Assembly: GCA_024811115.1 (NCBI GenBank)
Contig: JAKOGH010000696.1
Coordinates: 62,001 to 126,000 of the forward strand
Direction of reading: 5' to 3'
DNA from: Terana coerulea
Lineage: Eukaryota; Basidiomycota; Agaricomycetes; Polyporales; Phanerochaetaceae
DNA: 64,000 nucleotides
How positions within the stretch are numbered: position 1 is the first letter of the stretch; every line of letters begins with the position of its first letter. The position numbers and the translations under genes were made by a program. The notes beneath the pieces were generated by a model that was not told where the DNA came from, ran no database searches, and saw only the letters and a list, made by a program, of their open reading frames with translations. This document shows, one piece after another, positions 1 through 12,212 of the stretch.

Positions 1-533
1 AGTTCGACCTCCTCCTCGTCCCGGGGGGTCTCGGCACGCGGAGCGGCGTCCTCCCAAAGCCGTGGTTGAGTTCATCAAGGCTCAGGCTCCAGGCGCGAGG
101 TACGTGCTCTCGGTGTGCACCGGGTCGGAGGCCCTCGCGCAGGCCGGCGTCCTCGATGGGCGGCGCGCAACGACCAACAAAGCGAGCTTCACTGGCATCA
201 AGGTAAGATTCGCTCTCTTAACGTGTAGGTTTGTCTGTACTCACGCATCGCAGGATGAGTATGGCGCAGTGACATGGGTGCCCAAGGCACGATGGGTGAT
301 CGACGGAAACTTCTGGACGTCCTCTGGCGTGACTGCCGGTAAGTTCACCTTTTTCTCGTGCTTAGGTGGTTCGTATACTGAAATGTTGGTCTTGCGTAGG
401 AGCGGACATGGCCTACGCCTTCCTCAAGCACCTCGTTGGAGACGAGATCGCGAACACCGTCCGAGGAATTGTGGAGTTGAGCGTCCATGCTCAGGACGAG
501 GATGAGTTCGCCGAATTCTATAAGTTGGTTTAG
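1..533 (+). CDS. DJ-1/PfpI-family protein, 3' part of gene
   Basis: C-terminal part of a DJ-1/ThiJ/PfpI-like protein (glutamine-amidotransferase-like fold); the gene starts left of the window. Seen here: a VPGG loop at the edge, then the nucleophile-elbow motif SVCTGSEALAQAG with its cysteine, and a short C-terminal helix region. Exons are 1-202, 254-338 and 400-533; the two introns have GTAAG donors and CAG/TAG acceptors, and the joins keep frame. Fungal members of this type are usually annotated as isonitrile-hydratase-like or cysteine-transferase proteins of unknown substrate, so no substrate is claimed. The first 60 bases (PGGLGTRSG) read in a different frame from the rest, so one base appears to be missing near 59-61 in a CC run. 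Confidence 0.75.
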
Positions 534-1762
534 GGTAAGCAGCTATATCCTCATGTCGCATACTTCCATTCAGTGTTACTCCTCCAGCGATAGCGGAACT
601 ACGTGGGAAGGCCAAGGGAGAGCGGGCGTTGTCTACTCGTGCTTCGCGAGAACCTGCCCCTGTTAGCTTGTGCAAACCTTGCCTTATCGAAGAATTGAAT
701 ACACCCTTCACCCGAGTCAGCGCATGCCAGTGCTCAGTAACACAGCACTCTTAGCCAGCTTCTGTTCCACTCTCGTGTGCTGCAACTCGGTCTGGACTGC
801 AAGCTGGAGGACGGTGAGGATACAGTAATCGCTAAGCTTGCCCTTTCTAGGTGCGGTCGCGACCTCGTCATCACGGACGACAATGGCTGTATCCCACGCT
901 ATCATCCTAGGGTGGGTATCACCATCTCCTCCTCTGCCGGCGGTAGACTGACTCACGCGTGCAGCGAGCTCTCGATCATGTTCTTCCGGGGCCCCACGCA
1001 TGGGGGTTTCACCACATCACATACTTGCACTGCAGTGAGCGGGTGCATTCCCACCGTCCCGTTGTCGCACATTCACCAACGTCGTCTGACAACTAGTCGG
1101 CGTCGCGACAGGAAAATCGTCTGTCCAATATCCTGCGACCGTAGGTCGGTCTGCCCGCCCGATCATATACGATCGGCGTGCTACCCGGCGTCTATCATCC
1201 ACAACACCTTCCACATTCTCGAGCAGGTCCCTGTTGGAGCAGTGGCCGACGCGTGCCAGCAGATCGTTCTAGACAGCGTCAGGTATGGTCCTATCTCGTC
1301 AACTCCGCGCGCTTTGCTGAATTTCTGGCAGAGCATGCAGCCCACCCTGCTTGCGCAAGGCTACACTCTTCTGTACTATCGGTTCTGCCGGGCCACATGA
1401 CGGCACTTGACTACGTTCTGCTTCTCAACACTCTTGGCAAAGCATGGCTTCCTCCCGTGGCTGCATATCTCCCGTCGTCCCTCATGCTTGCAGACTCACA
1501 TTCGACATCTCTCGCTGTTAGGCTCTCCTTCGACGCGATGTACACCGCGCTGTGCCGGCCGACGGGACATACGTTCCCTCGGCTTGGCGGCGAGGACGAG
1601 CATGGGCACGCGAATGCACCCGGGCGGCGCCCGACGCCCTCTGCAGGATAAAAACCTGGGGCCGCCGACGACGAAGGGCCAGGACAGCTCCTCGTCTCTC
1701 GAGTCAGTCATCCCTCCTCGCTCACCGGCACCCGGTCCAGCCAGCTCCTCCTCCTCGTCGCC
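534..1762. other. gene-free stretch with fungalysin promoter
   Basis: About 1.2 kb with overlapping open frames on both strands but no recognisable motif or intron pattern. A TATA-like GATAAAAA at 1647-1654 lies about 110 bases before the fungalysin start and is the likely promoter. Nothing else is seen. Confidence 0.5.
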
Positions 1763-4171
1763 ATGTTCTCCAAGAAGTTCTTCGCCTCTGTCCTGCTCGC
1801 CATCAGCGTCGCGTCCACCGCCGTCGCGGTGCCGTGGCCCTCGACGCGAAGCACACGACCCACCGTGTGCGCGAGATCAGCCCCGACTTCAAGCTCGAGA
1901 CGTTCCACCCCGAGCCCACTTTCGAGGTACGCCGTTGCGGCTGTGGGGATGTTCAGCACACTGATCGCCTTTGCAGACTTTCGGCAATGGCATAGACCAC
2001 CCTCTCCAGAAGCGTGCCGGCGAAAGCTTGGAGGACGCTGCCGTGTCGTTCGTGCACTCGCACCTCGGCCTGTCTGAGGGTAGCGCCGTGTACAAGTCCG
2101 GATTCTCCGGCGACATCGCACACCACGCCTACGTCAAGCAGCAGATCGTGAGTGACCGTCATCATGCAATTTTGAATCATGAATCTCAGGCCTATTGTGT
2201 GTAGAACGGTGTCCCGGTTGCGAATGCCGTTGCCAATGTTGCCTTCAACGCGGCGGACAAGGTCGTCTCGTTCGGCTCTTCCTTCGTCAAGACCACCAGT
2301 CAGTCTTCCTTGCACACACAATCTCCACTTCGCTGATGTACCCATCGCGCTGCAGAGAACGTCCCCTCCAGCGAGCCTACTCTGACCGTTGAGGAGGCTA
2401 TCACGAAGGGAGAAGCTCTCCTGAACGGCAAGTACAACGACTGGCCCGCGACGCTTGAGTACGTCGCCAAGGAGGACGGCTCCGTTGCTCTCGCCCACGT
2501 CGTCCAGATCCGCAACGAGCAGGCTGGCACTTGGTACGAGGCCTTCATCGACGCCCACAACGGTGACCTCGTCCACGTCACCGACTTTGTCGCGAAGGCT
2601 TCCGTGAGTATTCCACGGTACAGCTAATGAGTGCACAACTACTAACATGTCGTGCAGTACTTTGTCCTCCCGATCACCAAGGAGATCCCCACCGAAGGCT
2701 TCCAGACCCTCACTGATCCCCAGGACACTACTGCCTCGCCTTTCGGCTGGCACAGCACCGACGGCAAGACCATCGGCACCACCACTGCGTTAGTGTACCT
2801 CCACTCTAAGATCGCGTATATGCTAACACTAGTCGCTCTGATAGCGGAAACAACGTCGTCAGCTTCAAGGGATCCTCCTCCTCGACGACCTCCCAGTCCT
2901 CCACCGGCGACGTGTTCAACTACCCACCCAACTTCACGACCGCGCCCACGACGACGGCCAACATCAACACCGCCCGCACCAACGCGTTCTACGTCGTCAA
3001 CACCATCCACGACGTCTCGTACCGGTATGGCTTCACCGAGGCCGCGTTCAACTTCCAGAGCAACAACAACGGCAAGGGCGGCAAGGCCAACGACCGCGTC
3101 ACCGTCTCCGTCCAGGACTCTGCCGGGACCGACAACGCCGACTTCTCGACGCCCGCTGAGTGCGTCTCGAGTCCGTCATCATGTATATATTTATGCTGAC
3201 AACCTGTCTCTCATTAGCGGCCAGTCTGGAGCCATGCGCATGTTCCTCTGGGATCTCACCAACCCTGAGCGTGACGGCGCTCTCGAGAACGACATCGTGT
3301 CCCACGAGGTACGTAGAGCTGTTCATGGTTGCAACGCATCTCTGACGCGGACGCACTCATGTAGAACACCCACGGCATCACCAACCGCCTGACTGGTGGT
3401 GGCACTGGCCGTTGCCTGCAGACCACCGAGGCCGGTGGAATGGGCGAGGGTTGGTCCGACGCCATGGCTGAGTAAGCTACTGCCCCGTCGCATCACCTTC
3501 GTCTTCTGACTGAGGATCCATAGATGGCTCGAGCAGAAGAGCGCTACCGTGTCCGACTACGTCCTCGGCCAGTGGGTCATCAACGACGCCGCCGGCATCC
3601 GGAGCCACCCCTACTCGACCTCCGCGTACGTGGCTGGTGGATCCCACAGCTGCTCATGTCTAACACGTGAACTTTCTATAGCACGACTAACCCTCTGCGG
3701 TACTCCAGCCTGAAGACGCTCACCGAGGTCCACGACATCGGCGAGGTCTGGGCCAACATCCTCCACAACGTCTACGCCGCCCTCGTCACCGCCCACGGCT
3801 TCTCTGCCACCGCGCACACCGACCCTACGTGAGTACTTTTGTGTCCTGGGCTGGTGGTTTACAACACTGACGGTATCTTGCTCGTCGTAGCACCACCGGC
3901 GGCAACACCGTCTTCTTGCACCTCTTCATCGACTCCCTCTCGCTGCAACCCTGCAGCCCGACCTGTACGTCATACTCTCCTTCTCACGCATATGCTCCCG
4001 TGCTAACGCTCCGCTACAGTCCTCACCGCCCGCACCGCCTGGATCCAGGCCGACACCAACCGGTTCGGCGGCGCGAACAAGTGCGTGCTCTGGAAGGCGT
4101 TCGCGAGCCGCGGCCTCGGCGTCAACGCGGCCAACCACAACGACGACAGCACCGTGCCCTCCGGCTGCTAG
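1763..4171 (+). CDS. fungalysin, secreted M36 metallopeptidase
   Basis: Secreted zinc endopeptidase, M36 family; about 598 residues over 12 exons. It begins with a hydrophobic signal peptide ([18 protein letters not shown]), followed by the propeptide (FTP-type, about residues 50-200) and the catalytic domain. The zinc site HENTH is split by the intron at 3309-3364 (HE before it, NTH after); the third ligand is the glutamate in [13 protein letters not shown]. Exons: 1763-1926, 1977-2147, 2205-2298, 2356-2603, 2658-2788, 2845-3159, 3218-3308, 3365-3471, 3524-3625, 3682-3828, 3891-3964, 4020-4171. The family degrades extracellular protein for nitrogen nutrition. Oddity: the frame changes by one base at 1832-1834, just after the signal peptide, in a CC run; all downstream exons agree, so this is a sequence error or a young mutation. 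Confidence 0.93.
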
Positions 4172-5190
4172 ACGCTTTCACGGACTCTTCACGGATTTAA
4201 CGGATTATCACGCAATGTATTCTTAGGTCGCATACTGTTGTACTGTTTCACCAGCTTGCTACTATCCACTGTTTTTTCTGCGGAAGCATCTGAGTTTGCT
4301 TGTGTGAGGAAATGACTGCTCGCTGTTCTTCAAGGTGAGCATACTCTAATGTGGTATATGACTGCTAGTCCGGAGTCCCAAATTTCAACTTCGTTAGTTG
4401 TTCCCGTCGCCGCCCAATATTCATGAGTGGGTCGGCGTCCAGACCCCAAAGCGCCACAAAGCGACTTCTAAGCGCTCGATGCACGTGGAAGCGCGCCTCG
4501 AGTGTCTGCGTCCAAGCTTGTCGACTCGCTCCGACCCTCATTATACTCCGTGTTCTGCTCTGGAAAGCCTTCTCCCCATCCTCACCTATTCCTCGTGTGA
4601 TTTTCTCGAAACTATGTCATGTCGGAGCGGGATGTTTGGCGGCTGGGCTGATGCTCTCAGTGATACAATTGACATCAACACTACTCCGAATCAGCACGGA
4701 CAACTCGGAAACCGCGACTGTTGTCCTGTTCGAGAACAAAACGGACCCCTAGAACATCCCCTTTTCCGTGAGAGGTGAGTTGTACATGACTTCTCCTAAG
4801 TCTTGCTTGCGCATATTGCTGAGCATCGTATGGGCAACACTGCATCGACAGATAAATAGGAGGCTGTGCACGGTTCAAACGCAGTGCAACCTAGAGCTCC
4901 ATGATTACATGATTTCGCTGCCCTAGCGTGGTCGCTTGAGGATACTGCACAGGACTTGGAGTCTTCTCTCGCAGGCGAGGCATGACGCACGAGCGCACAC
5001 CGCCTTTTGTTTATGTACAGCCCACGGCAGGCCTTGGCATGATTCTATTATCCGTCGATGATGCCGCACAGGTTTCAGACGCACGACGTAACTCTACTAC
5101 AAGGACGCGATATAAAGGGGCCCACCATTCATCGCGACCTGCCAGCAGATCCCTGCTTCCTACCACGCACCCACACACTACAAGCTCAGC
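4172..5190. other. intergenic, AIM24-gene promoter
   Basis: About 1 kb without a supportable gene. Contains a TATAAAG at 5111-5117, 80 bases before the next start, and one copy of the recurring GCGCCACAAAG word at 4451-4461. Open frames at 4398-4778 have no motif or codon pattern that would make them credible. Confidence 0.45.
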
Positions 5191-6286
5191 ATGTCGTTCA
5201 ACCCATCCTTCCCTGAGGCCCCCGGCTACCCAGGCGCGCCGCCCCACTCCGGCTCTGGCTATCCCGGCCAGCAACAGGGGTATTCTGACCAGCCGCAGCA
5301 CGGCTTCCCCACCTCGCCCGGCATGCCGCCGCAACCAGCGCAGCAGGCCGGCGGCGGCGGCAGTGGCGCGCGCAACATCGACACCAGCGTCAACTTCGAG
5401 GGCTGCCAGTTCCGCATCTCGTACCGCGACAACAACAGCCTGCTGTCCGTGCGGCTCCCGCCCGCGTACGAGCTCAAGGCGAAGCCGGGCTCGATGGTCG
5501 CGATGGATGCGTCGGTGAAGATCCGGGGCAAGCTCAAAGTGAGGTGCGTCCCGACGGTCTCGCGCGCGTCGGCTCTGTGGCTGACGGCGTGGGGTGGGCG
5601 GAACAGCTTCAAGAAGCTCATCACGGGCTCGGATCTGTCTGAGTCGACGTTCACTGGCCCTGGCGAGGTCCTGCTCGCGCCCGAGACGTGGGGCGATATC
5701 GTGCCCATCCAGCTCGGACGGGCACAACACGTGGATGTTCAGCAAGCACTCGTTCCTGTGCGCGACGCCCGGCGTCGTGCGCAGCCACAAATCGCAATCG
5801 CTGGGGAAGGCGTTCTGTAAGCCCATACTTTGGCCGATGAGAGTGCTTCTCTGATTCTGCGTATTGCCGTAGTCTCGGGCGAAGGTCTCTTTGTCGAGCA
5901 GGCCTCTGGCCATGGCGTCGTCTTCGTCTCGAGTCTTGGTGCAATTGTGCAAAGGCAGCTAGGCGAAGGAGAGCAGTGGGTCGGTACGTAAATCAGGTCG
6001 CCGCGCGCGTCTCAATCTGACTCTCACGGTGCCAGTCGACAACGGACACCTTGTCGCATGGACTGCGAAGTACTCGGTTGAGCGTATCCAAGCCGGTGGT
6101 CTGTTCTCTGGGGCAAAGACAGATGAAGGACTGGTCTGCCGGTATGTTCATGACACTTGCTATCTATGTTACATTGGTTGAAGAGTATGTCCTAGCTTCA
6201 CTGGTCCTGGCATTGTCTATCTTCAGACCCGCAACCCGGAGGCCCTTATTGGCTGGATCAGTGACCAGCTTCCTTCAAACAACTAA
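5191..6286 (+). CDS. AIM24-family protein
   Basis: About 289 residues in five exons: 5191-5543, 5607-5816, 5873-5983, 6036-6141, 6196-6286. The N-terminus (about 60 residues) is rich in Pro, Gly and Gln. The remainder is the AIM24 (DUF124) beta-barrel, with segments such as LTGSDLSESTFTGPGEV-like strands, MFSKHSFLCATPGV, and the terminal IQTRNPEALIGWI-type motif. Yeast AIM24 is a mitochondrial protein affecting inner-membrane organisation; filamentous fungi have several cytosolic-looking relatives with a Pro/Gln leader like this one, so location is uncertain. One extra G at 5715-5717 (CTCGGAC) shifts the frame in exon 2; everything after it is conserved in the new frame. Confidence 0.82.
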
Positions 6287-6599
6287 GCATAAGTGCCATT
6301 CAGTCTGCATTATATGGTCAACTCTGTACCACACATGTATTTTGCCCCTCAACATGTACTTGTAAAGTTGTAACTCTACACAATGCAACTCAATAACTTC
6401 TCAAAAGCCCACACAGTTGACATCATGTGAGGATGAATGCTGTTGATTGGATCCTCTCCAATCGTTGTACAATTTCTACACATTCATGGAACAAATACTG
6501 AATAGCTCAAGTACAACTCTCCAAATCCTTTTGCCCAGTGTGAAGATGCACCAATTGGCACATCTGCAAACACAGAGTAAAAGAAATAAGAGAGATGGG

Positions 6600-6791
6600 A
6601 GAGATCCCCCGACGACACAAGCCGGTACTGCAGTGGCAAGGTCATCGCGTCGCCCGAGTTGCAAGCAGAGCTCGGGGACAAGGGCGGCAAAAATTAGATA
6701 ACCAAGAATGGAGGCGGTGCCTCCATAATAGTGGTTAAACTATTAAGAACAGATACTACACTTGATCTAAGCCAAAAGGCCAGAGTGGTAA
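6600..6791 (-). ncRNA. U2 spliceosomal snRNA
   Basis: The minus strand carries the hallmark 5' half of U2: GGCCTTTTGGCTTAGATC, the branch-point pairing segment GTGTAGTATCTGTTCTT, a stem-loop II region, the Sm site AATTTTTG near 6691-6699, a perfect stem-loop III (CCCGAG paired with CTCGGG around an 11-12 base loop), and stem-loop IV around CACTGCAGTACC. Order and spacing match canonical U2 of about 190 nucleotides. The 5' end is placed by counting 14 bases before TTTTGG; the 3' end is approximate. Short open frames overlapping it are artefacts. It lies alone between the AIM24 gene and a gene-poor stretch. Confidence 0.93.
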
Positions 6792-9368
6792 GGATTCACA
6801 GCGGGCGCGGCGTGGCTTATGTACTGCGGCGCTTGGTGCACGGACCACCCTGCTTAGTCAGCGCGCGCGTCCGTCTCGTTTGGGATGTGCGGCTTTGTGG
6901 CGGGCACCTGTTGCAGCGTCCTTCTCCAGCAGCAGTTGGTCATCCCGACCCAGGGCTCTGGCGAAGAGAGACGTGATATTTCAATGACACAGTTCAGGTG
7001 TCCTTGCGAATGTGAATAGCGATGAGCGTAAAGCGGCGATGACATATATTTAGGGGCAGGTATAGCGGCATGTCTGCTGCCACGATCTAATGGCACAGCG
7101 TGAACATGGCAAGTCTGGGGCATACTATAAGCTAGCTGTGCTGTAATGCCGAGGGGATAACGAATTCAATGACTATCCATAGTTACCCAGTGCCCAGGGA
7201 CGGTGCGATGACGAAGGAACAGCTCATGGACATCTGATAGATGCCAGCGAACGGCGAAGTTGCCTGTGGTATTGGAAGCAGCATCTGCATTTGCACGGCT
7301 TCCGGACAATATTCTTGTCATCCATGCATGTTTCGGCACATGATATGGATGTGTATCAGGACCGTGTCGAGGACTGGCCGCCAGTTGGTTGTCAAGCAGC
7401 AGGGAACAAGAAAAGGTCTGCCGTTTAGCGGAGTTGGTCCTGGAGTGCGCCGCCATGTCGAACCGGTTCAGGGTGGTGTCGAGCCGGGTGGCGCATCCTG
7501 TATCGTATAGCGCTCTCGCAAGAACACCTGATTCTCTTCGGAGTGCCACAAGCCACCCGATCGTCGCGATAAACTGGGCATGTTAAGGGGCAGGCCGCGT
7601 CTGTGCGATGAAATGAAAGAATCCCATGTTGAATCGGAGAATCGAGGCGACAATCTTGATAACCTCCGTACTAGTCGCCGCAAGCTTTCTTCATGTTGCT
7701 ATTGCCAGGGCAGGATACCGGATAGCGGTTCCCGGAGTATCCTCAAGTGGCGCCTTCGATCTCAGGGATATCTGCATACAATGGTCGACTTTAGCTGTCC
7801 CTGCTAGTGAGTAACGCCGCATGAGAGATTTCTGCTGCGAGGCTGCTTCCCATACGGCATACTAACAGGGCGGCGCAGATGAGACCACTGTGCAAAGTAG
7901 TAATGAAATCTTTGAAGCTAAAATTTAGGACACGTACGACACTGCGTCCAATCTTGTATGGACGATAATGGAGTGGGCCGTGATGTCACCGCAAGACGGA
8001 TTTCACATTATACGCAAGCCCGATGCGAGATTTGTGACATTTTGGCTATGAAGAACCAGCCCCCTGCTCTGCGGTGCCAAGCCGGGTTTGCGCACTGTTC
8101 CAAATGTGCTTATCAGCGTAGATCATGAAAAGCGAACACGTACAGAGGCTTCTTGGTACAGCGCCGCAGTGGCACTCGCGGACTCCGCCCAGATATCCGT
8201 GCCAGCGTTTCTCAACTGCTTCTTCGGTCGTATGTCCGTACAGCGTTCGGACACTTGTTAGCGTTACGTCCAGCGACAGACCGTGTGCGGCCGCAGTTGA
8301 TCGCGGGAATGTGTAGAGCCAAGGGCAGCTTTCTGTATTGTTCTTTGACGGCAGACCATGATAGAACCAGGGTAAACAAGCGACGGCGGGAAGTCCAGAT
8401 CCGGACTGGTGAAGCATGGTGTGGCGAGCCATGACAACAACCAGAAACAAGGGAAGAAAAAAGATGTAACGGACGACTGTCGACCTGAGCGCATTTCTGG
8501 ACGAGTGGTGGGGGTGCCATGAGCGGCGCGAGGGTTCGGAAGACAGGTTTCCGGCAGCGTCGACGCCCGCTCGAGCTGACTCGAGCTGAGCTGTGCGCCC
8601 CTGCGCGAGCTGACTCGGTCCGCTGCGGGATTCATCTGGGCATTGAGGGGCGCAGCCTGTACCGTCTTTGGCGGGCAGTTCGCAGCATGTCCGAGTCAGA
8701 ACCAGGCAGTGGATTGGCAGGGAGACGCGAGGATGGATCGATAATTGTCAGCCTGTAGCAGCAAGGCACGGAGATGGTGGGTCGTGGCAGGGGTGGAATA
8801 TGTAGCCGGCGCATATGGAGAGAAGACAGCCGGAGCCAAGAGCAGACCGAATCCGTTGTGTGCGCCTGGGGAGGCGTGGGAAAGTTGGTTCCGTATATAC
8901 CACGCTGGCTCCAGTCAAAAGTTTTCCGCCAAGGTGCGCCTTTCTCTCCCCCGCCCGCCTGCCTCGCAGACACCACCCGCCCAGCCCTCCGTACTTTCTA
9001 TGCTGTTTAACCTGCCCATTCGGTGCGTGCATCCCCCTCGTCGCCACGCACGTTGTCCCCATGACGCTGACTCTCGCCCGCCCCTCAGGTCACAGATCAA
9101 CAACATTCACTTCGGACCGCTTGCACTCCTCCTCGTAGACACGGACCGCCCTCCTTAGGGCCCGCTCACCCTCTGCTGCACAACTCTTAACGCGCTCGTC
9201 ACACTTTCTCCTCCTATGGGATAATTTCGCCTTCGCACTAGTCGGATCCAGCTTGTCTGCTCCGCCCGTTACACCACAGAACGAACAGTCCACCCACCAC
9301 TCAGCAAGTAGAACTCACTCATAGACGTCTCTCACACATCCATACCCACCATATTCTTGACGACCACG
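6792..9368. other. long gene-poor stretch
   Basis: About 2.6 kb with many short overlapping open frames on both strands and no protein motif, intron series or RNA signature that I can support. The right end is C/T-rich (8940-9330), as expected for the leader of the gene beginning at 9369. The left end would hold the U2 promoter (minus strand), but I see no certain element. A near-match to the recurring word (CTTTGTGGCGG) lies at about 6892. Confidence 0.4.
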
Positions 9369-11025
9369 ATGTACACTCTGAAGACTCCTGCGTTCCTTAA
9401 GCCCGCGAGCCGGTCGACGTCGCCAGCCCCCGGCTCCGGGCCCCAAGCTGAAGCTCCACTCCCCGCTGACCGAGCTCGCTCGATCTCCAACAAGCTCACT
9501 TTCGGGATGAAGCGCACTGCTTCTCCATTGACGCGCCCATCGTCGACGACACTTGTTCATGATGGCTCATACATGGAGATTCTCGGCCTCAAGCTGAGCG
9601 AGGCGATCTCGAAGGCCTTGGCACAGGCTCCAGGTCCAGGGATTCCAACGGAGCTGTTGAATGGACGCCGCCCGATTCCTGCAGGCCGGGGTCGTGCGCT
9701 CGGTGAATTAATTGCATCGTGCGTCCTTTCGCTTCGGTATCCTCGTTGCACCCACTGACATTCGTTCGATTCATCACAGAGAATTAAAGTCCACTTTCGA
9801 CAATCCGCACCTCTACCGTGCTGTCATTCGGACCCTGCACCGCCCCCTTTCGGTCCTGGTCAGCAACGTTTCCAGCCAGCTCTTGCCCCTGATTGCCTCT
9901 CCGGCTTTCGCCAGCATCCCTTCTCCTCAGTCCCCCAACTCGAACCCGACCCAGCTCCATGCGCTCGGCCTCGCGGCCTTCGCGGGTGAGCTTCTTGAAA
10001 CATTCGATGAACTCGGGCTGGGACAGGAAGGCGACGCGCGTGGCGATGGCTTGAAGGGCGTCCGGGACAGCTTGGTAACCACAGTCAAGCGTGTCATTGA
10101 ACCGCTCGTCGCTGGTATCAAGAACGACCTGATGCCTCGCATTGAAGAACTGGAACATATCATGCCGCCCGCTGTCAAGTCTGTTGGTGCCAAGTCCGTG
10201 GTCGTCCACCCCTCCATCATGTACCTCCAAAGCGTCATGCCAGTGTATGCGCGTGCGCTTTCGCGGTACATCACCAGCGCCGTGGCTGAGTCCTACCTCG
10301 CGACACTCACCATCTCGCTTGTTTGGCGCGGCCTTGTTGCGCTGAGCAACCGACCGATCGTTCAGTCGTCCGTGACTCCGCCCGGCTCTCCGCCGCTTGG
10401 TCCCGGCGCGGCAACGCTCAAGCCTGTGAAGGATACCAAGCTTCGCGGAGCGTCTACCACGCCGCCAACCACGCCACCGCCCAGCAGGTTCACTTTGAAG
10501 CTCCCGCCTTCCCGCCCTCCGTCTCCGCTCTCGAGCCACAAGGTCCCCTCTGTCGCCGCAGACGCCAGGGCCTTGTACGACCTCCTCGCCACAATCCCTC
10601 GCCCCACCAAGGCACTCGCGCAGGAGGCGGTCGCGGACGCCTTCGAGTCCCTCAGCGCGCTCGTCGCGATCCTCGAGGTCGCCTACGCCCGCAAGCCCGA
10701 CCCGCAGACCCTGCCCGAGCTCCAGGCCGAGTTGGACGTGCTTACCGCGGACCTCCCCGTGCTGGTCGCGCTGCCGGTCCTGCTGCGCGCGTACGTCTTC
10801 CCGGCCCCGGCGGAGCGCGCCGTCGCGGGCATGCTCGGCATCGCGGAGGGCGCGTACCGGAGCGGCTGGATCTCTGGCTTCGGGCGCGCGGAGGAGTGCG
10901 TGCCCGCGGTCGGGCAGCGCGTGCTGAACGTCTTGCGCGCGTGCGACGGGCACGACGCCGGACGGGAGCTCGTCGTGCGCTGGCTGCAACGGGAGGTCGA
11001 CGAGGCGCTCGCCGAGCAGCATTGA
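9369..11025 (+). CDS. conserved-looking protein of unknown function
   Basis: Two exons, 9369-9718 and 9780-11025, joined by a 61 base GT-AG intron; 531 residues, uninterrupted. I do not recognise the family. Visible parts: a Ser/Pro-rich N-terminus of about 70 residues; a long, mostly helical region (about residues 80-330, for example GVRDSLVTTVKRVIEPLVAGIK); a Pro/Ser/Thr-rich linker (about 340-400, PPGSPPLGPG, TPPTTPPPS); and a second helical Ala/Leu-rich region to the end. No signal peptide, transmembrane segment or zinc motif. The start at 9369 is the first ATG after a pyrimidine-rich leader; a TTG 12 bases upstream is not used. The strong GC3 bias over the last 500 bases supports coding. 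Probably cytosolic, perhaps a scaffold; that is inference only. Confidence 0.75.
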
Positions 11026-11862
11026 CTATCTACTCCCTCGCATCCTGGGCGCGGGGGCGCCCCCACGGCCGACCCATATGGCCTTCAACGTTGTGGACGC
11101 CTCGCGCGGCGTCCGCTTACCGGTCTCTCTTTTGGATTTGCTACTTTCTCTAGGATGGACGGATCATCGCTCTTGACGCTGCCTCTGCATACTCTCGTCT
11201 ACCCTATTTTATTCGTATTTCGCAGTCGCTACTACTGTCGGGAACTCTTAGACTGGGACCAGGTGTTGGTGTGTGTGTTACCTATTTCTGTGGGATACAG
11301 TAGTGTCGATCAATTAATCCGTTGGTCTGCTATATGCGCATTGTGCTCTGCGTCTTATATCCGTGGTAGCTCGAGTATTGTCTACCAGACCAAGGGGCGT
11401 TGAATGTCAAATATCACCGCTCACTGCGTGGACTCTGGAGGATTGAGCTGGTTATGAGTGTGCAGTCATGTGCTGCAGTGCTGGATAGTTTTTATTCGTG
11501 CTGCAGCGTGGAAATCATCGAGACGCGCGAGGTGGTGGCAGAAAGTCCTTGATTTTGACTAGTTTACGAACATTCACCCATCGTTTGCTGTGATGGCGAC
11601 TACATAATATTCCTCATGAGGCCGCGAGGCCGTTCCTCCGCTGCACCCTCGGAGTCCATGACGACTCAATATGCCCGTCGACCCGGACCCGCCCTCGGAC
11701 TCCTCTTCCTCCGTACGTTGACGCATCTGCCCAGGTTATCTCCGTGACACTCACGCTTTATACGTTTATTTCGTAGGGTCAGGCCGAGGACACCGTACCT
11801 AAGGGATGGGCTGCAGTCGAGGATTTCCTCCGCAAGCATGCCGCGGGAAATACGCTCTCTGG

Positions 11863-11917
11863 ATGGGCTGCGATCGAGGACTTTTTCCTGAAACACGACA
11901 GTGGCTGGATCCAGGAC
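11863..11917 (+). repeat. 55 bp direct repeat, copy 1
   Basis: Identical over 55 bases to 12158-12212 (begins ATGGGCTGCGATCGAGG, ends GGATCCAGGAC). It encodes the WAAIEDFFLKHDSGWIQD segment of the DUF6535 gene. A more diverged half-unit lies immediately upstream (11807-11850, WAAVEDFLRKH). Confidence 0.95.
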
Positions 11918-12157
11918 CGCCATCCGGGATAACAATGCGCAGCTTTAGAGCAGTAACTCCGCCTCACGCATTATGTAAACCTCTTGATTGAAATCCTCAG
12001 AAAGAACAGATTGATTCCATGGTGTGAACAGTGGCCTCGCAAATGCACGGCATAACATGAAGGCGTAGCAGATATGGTGGGAAGAGGAATGAGACGCGAT
12101 GGAGACGGTGTACGCGTGAAATGCCACGTTGTTTGCCAGATCTTGCAAAGATCGCAA

Positions 12158-12212
12158 ATGGGCTGCGATCGAGGACTTTTTCCTGAAACACGACAGTGGC
12201 TGGATCCAGGAC
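12158..12212 (+). repeat. 55 bp direct repeat, copy 2
   Basis: Second identical copy, 240 bases downstream of the first. Only this copy runs on into the conserved DUF6535 core, so it is the likely original or functional unit. The intervening 11918-12157 has no inverted ends and no gene. Confidence 0.95.

Noticed and set aside
8046..8450. 134-residue minus-strand open frame in the gene-poor region
   Set aside because: Overlapping frames of similar size exist on both strands and none shows domain or splice evidence.
11918..12157. Transposon insertion within the DUF6535 gene
   Set aside because: Flanking repeats are 55 bases, far too long for a usual target duplication, and the 240 bases lack inverted ends; more like a local duplication.
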